Assembly (NCBI RefSeq): GCF_003665065.1
Contig: NZ_RCHR01000002.1
Location: 62,001 to 126,000 of the forward strand
Source of the DNA: Oceanobacillus piezotolerans
Lineage (GTDB): Bacteria; Bacillota; Bacilli; Bacillales; Amphibacillaceae
DNA: 64,000 nt
Direction of reading: 5' to 3'
Within the stretch, counting starts at the first letter, position 1; every line of letters starts with the position of its first letter. This document shows, one piece after another, positions 63,430 to 64,000 of the stretch. Below the pieces are notes generated by a model that searched no databases, was not told the DNA's origin, and saw only the letters and a list, made by a program, of their open reading frames with translations. Position numbers and translations under genes: made by a program.

Positions 63430-64000
63430 TTATTTTTCTAATCGTTTTTGCAGTGCTTCTTTTTCTTTTTCAAAACCTGGCTTACCTAGTAAAGCAAACA
63501 TATTTTTCTTATATGCTTCTACTCCTGGTTGATTAAATGGATTCACTCCTAATAATAATCCACTTATTCCTACAGCCTTTTCAAAGAAGTACACCAACTC
63601 ACCGAAATTGTATTCATCAAGTTTTTCTAATTCAACAACCAAGTTGGGCACGTCTCCATCAACATGGGCTAACACCGTACCTTGAAACGCTTTTTTGTTT
63701 ACCTCATCCATTGTTTTCCCTGCAAGGAAGTTTAATCCGTCAATATTTGCTGGATCTTCATAGATCGTTAAGTCTACAATTGGTTCTTTAACCTGAATGA
63801 CTGTTTCAATAAGATTGCGACGACCTTCTTGAACGTATTGGCCCATGGAATGAAGATCGGTTGAAAAGTCTACAGAAGCAGGATACAACCCTTTTTGATC
63901 TTTACCTTCACTTTCTCCAAAGAGCTGCTTCCACCATTCAGAAAAGTAGTGAAGTGATGGTTCATAGTTAACAAGCAACTCAATAGCCTTCCCTTTACGA
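63430..64000 (-). CDS. pgi: Glucose-6-phosphate isomerase, C-terminal part (runs off right edge)
   Basis: The minus-strand frame is open to the window edge ([20 protein letters not shown] and onward), giving the last 190 residues. Diagnostic stretches are [20 protein letters not shown], the PGI signature region [16 protein letters not shown], and [18 protein letters not shown] with the active-site Lys (VEAYKK). It interconverts glucose-6-phosphate and fructose-6-phosphate. A TTG or internal ATG-like start inside the window is not the true start; translation continues upstream out of view. Confidence 0.95.
   Translation of the reverse strand, partial: RKGKAIELLVNYEPSLHYFSEWWKQLFGESEGKDQKGLYPASVDFSTDLHSMGQYVQEGRRNLIETVIQVKEPIVDLTIYEDPANIDGLNFLAGKTMDEVNKKAFQGTVLAHVDGDVPNLVVELEKLDEYNFGELVYFFEKAVGISGLLLGVNPFNQPGVEAYKKNMFALLGKPGFEKEKEALQKRLEK

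Overview
The window looks like chromosome from a low-G+C, spore-forming, salt-tolerant Firmicute of the family Bacillaceae, close to Oceanobacillus or Virgibacillus. The evidence is AT-rich DNA with strong Shine-Dalgarno sites, sporulation genes (lytH, yunB, a YhcN/YlaJ-type lipoprotein), two BCCT compatible-solute transporters, and gene order that largely follows the yutD-yun-yur-yus region of Bacillus subtilis. I see no prophage, insertion sequence, rRNA, tRNA or CRISPR array. Species-level placement is inference.

Layout. 1-1.2 kb: start of a Tad/Flp pilus cluster (CpaE-like partial gene and CpaB-like SAF protein). 1.7-11.5 kb: small hypothetical genes, yutD, a sporulation lipoprotein, lytH, an NSS amino-acid symporter with a 35-residue MetS-type subunit, an NhaC-family transporter under a lysine riboswitch, yunB, a BCCT transporter and yunC. 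11.6-13.8 kb: yunD and yunE. 14.0-19.3 kb: the sufCDSUB iron-sulfur assembly operon. 19.8-23.1 kb: a small protein and metNPQ under a SAM-I riboswitch. 23.3-25.6 kb: yusE, yusF, gcvH, an ArsC/Spx-like protein and a VanZ-family protein. 25.6-31.6 kb: fadN-fadA-fadE beta-oxidation genes behind a FadR operator, with two repeat copies between fadA and fadE. 31.8-35.0 kb: znuA-znuC-znuB-zur with a Zur box between the -35 and -10. 35.6-40.2 kb: an SH3 protein, a YkkCD SMR pair under a guanidine-I riboswitch, a CNNM/CorC-type protein and a second BCCT transporter. 40.4-43.7 kb: a CwlO-type endopeptidase, isocitrate lyase and a zinc-ribbon peptide. 43.9-47.4 kb: a LiaI-H-F-S-R envelope-stress locus. 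47.7-57 kb: DedA, a luciferase-like monooxygenase, M42 peptidase, DUF1836 protein, hemolysin III, a secreted protein, a coiled-coil protein, a MurE paralog with an altered substrate motif, a methyltransferase and a cupin. 57.1-64 kb: a MATE exporter, three tandem MhqO-type ring-cleaving dioxygenases, a HesB-fold protein, a MarR regulator, an unknown protein and the 3' part of pgi.

The genes group by function. SAM and lysine riboswitches set amino-acid uptake, a guanidine riboswitch sets a guanidinium exporter, Zur and FadR sites set zinc uptake and fatty-acid breakdown, and Lia plus CwlO handle the cell wall. The dioxygenases, HesB protein and MarR regulator share an AT-rich upstream motif that looks like a common operator.

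The least expected features are: a structured GC-rich intergenic repeat in at least four good copies plus two remnants; a second structured repeat inside the suf operon; a perfect 10-bp hairpin separating the only good Shine-Dalgarno from the TTG start of the CNNM gene; and the solitary MurE paralog lacking the DNPR motif. I did not find a clear new multi-gene defence or secretion system. All functional calls come from reading the sequence and recalled family knowledge; no search was run.
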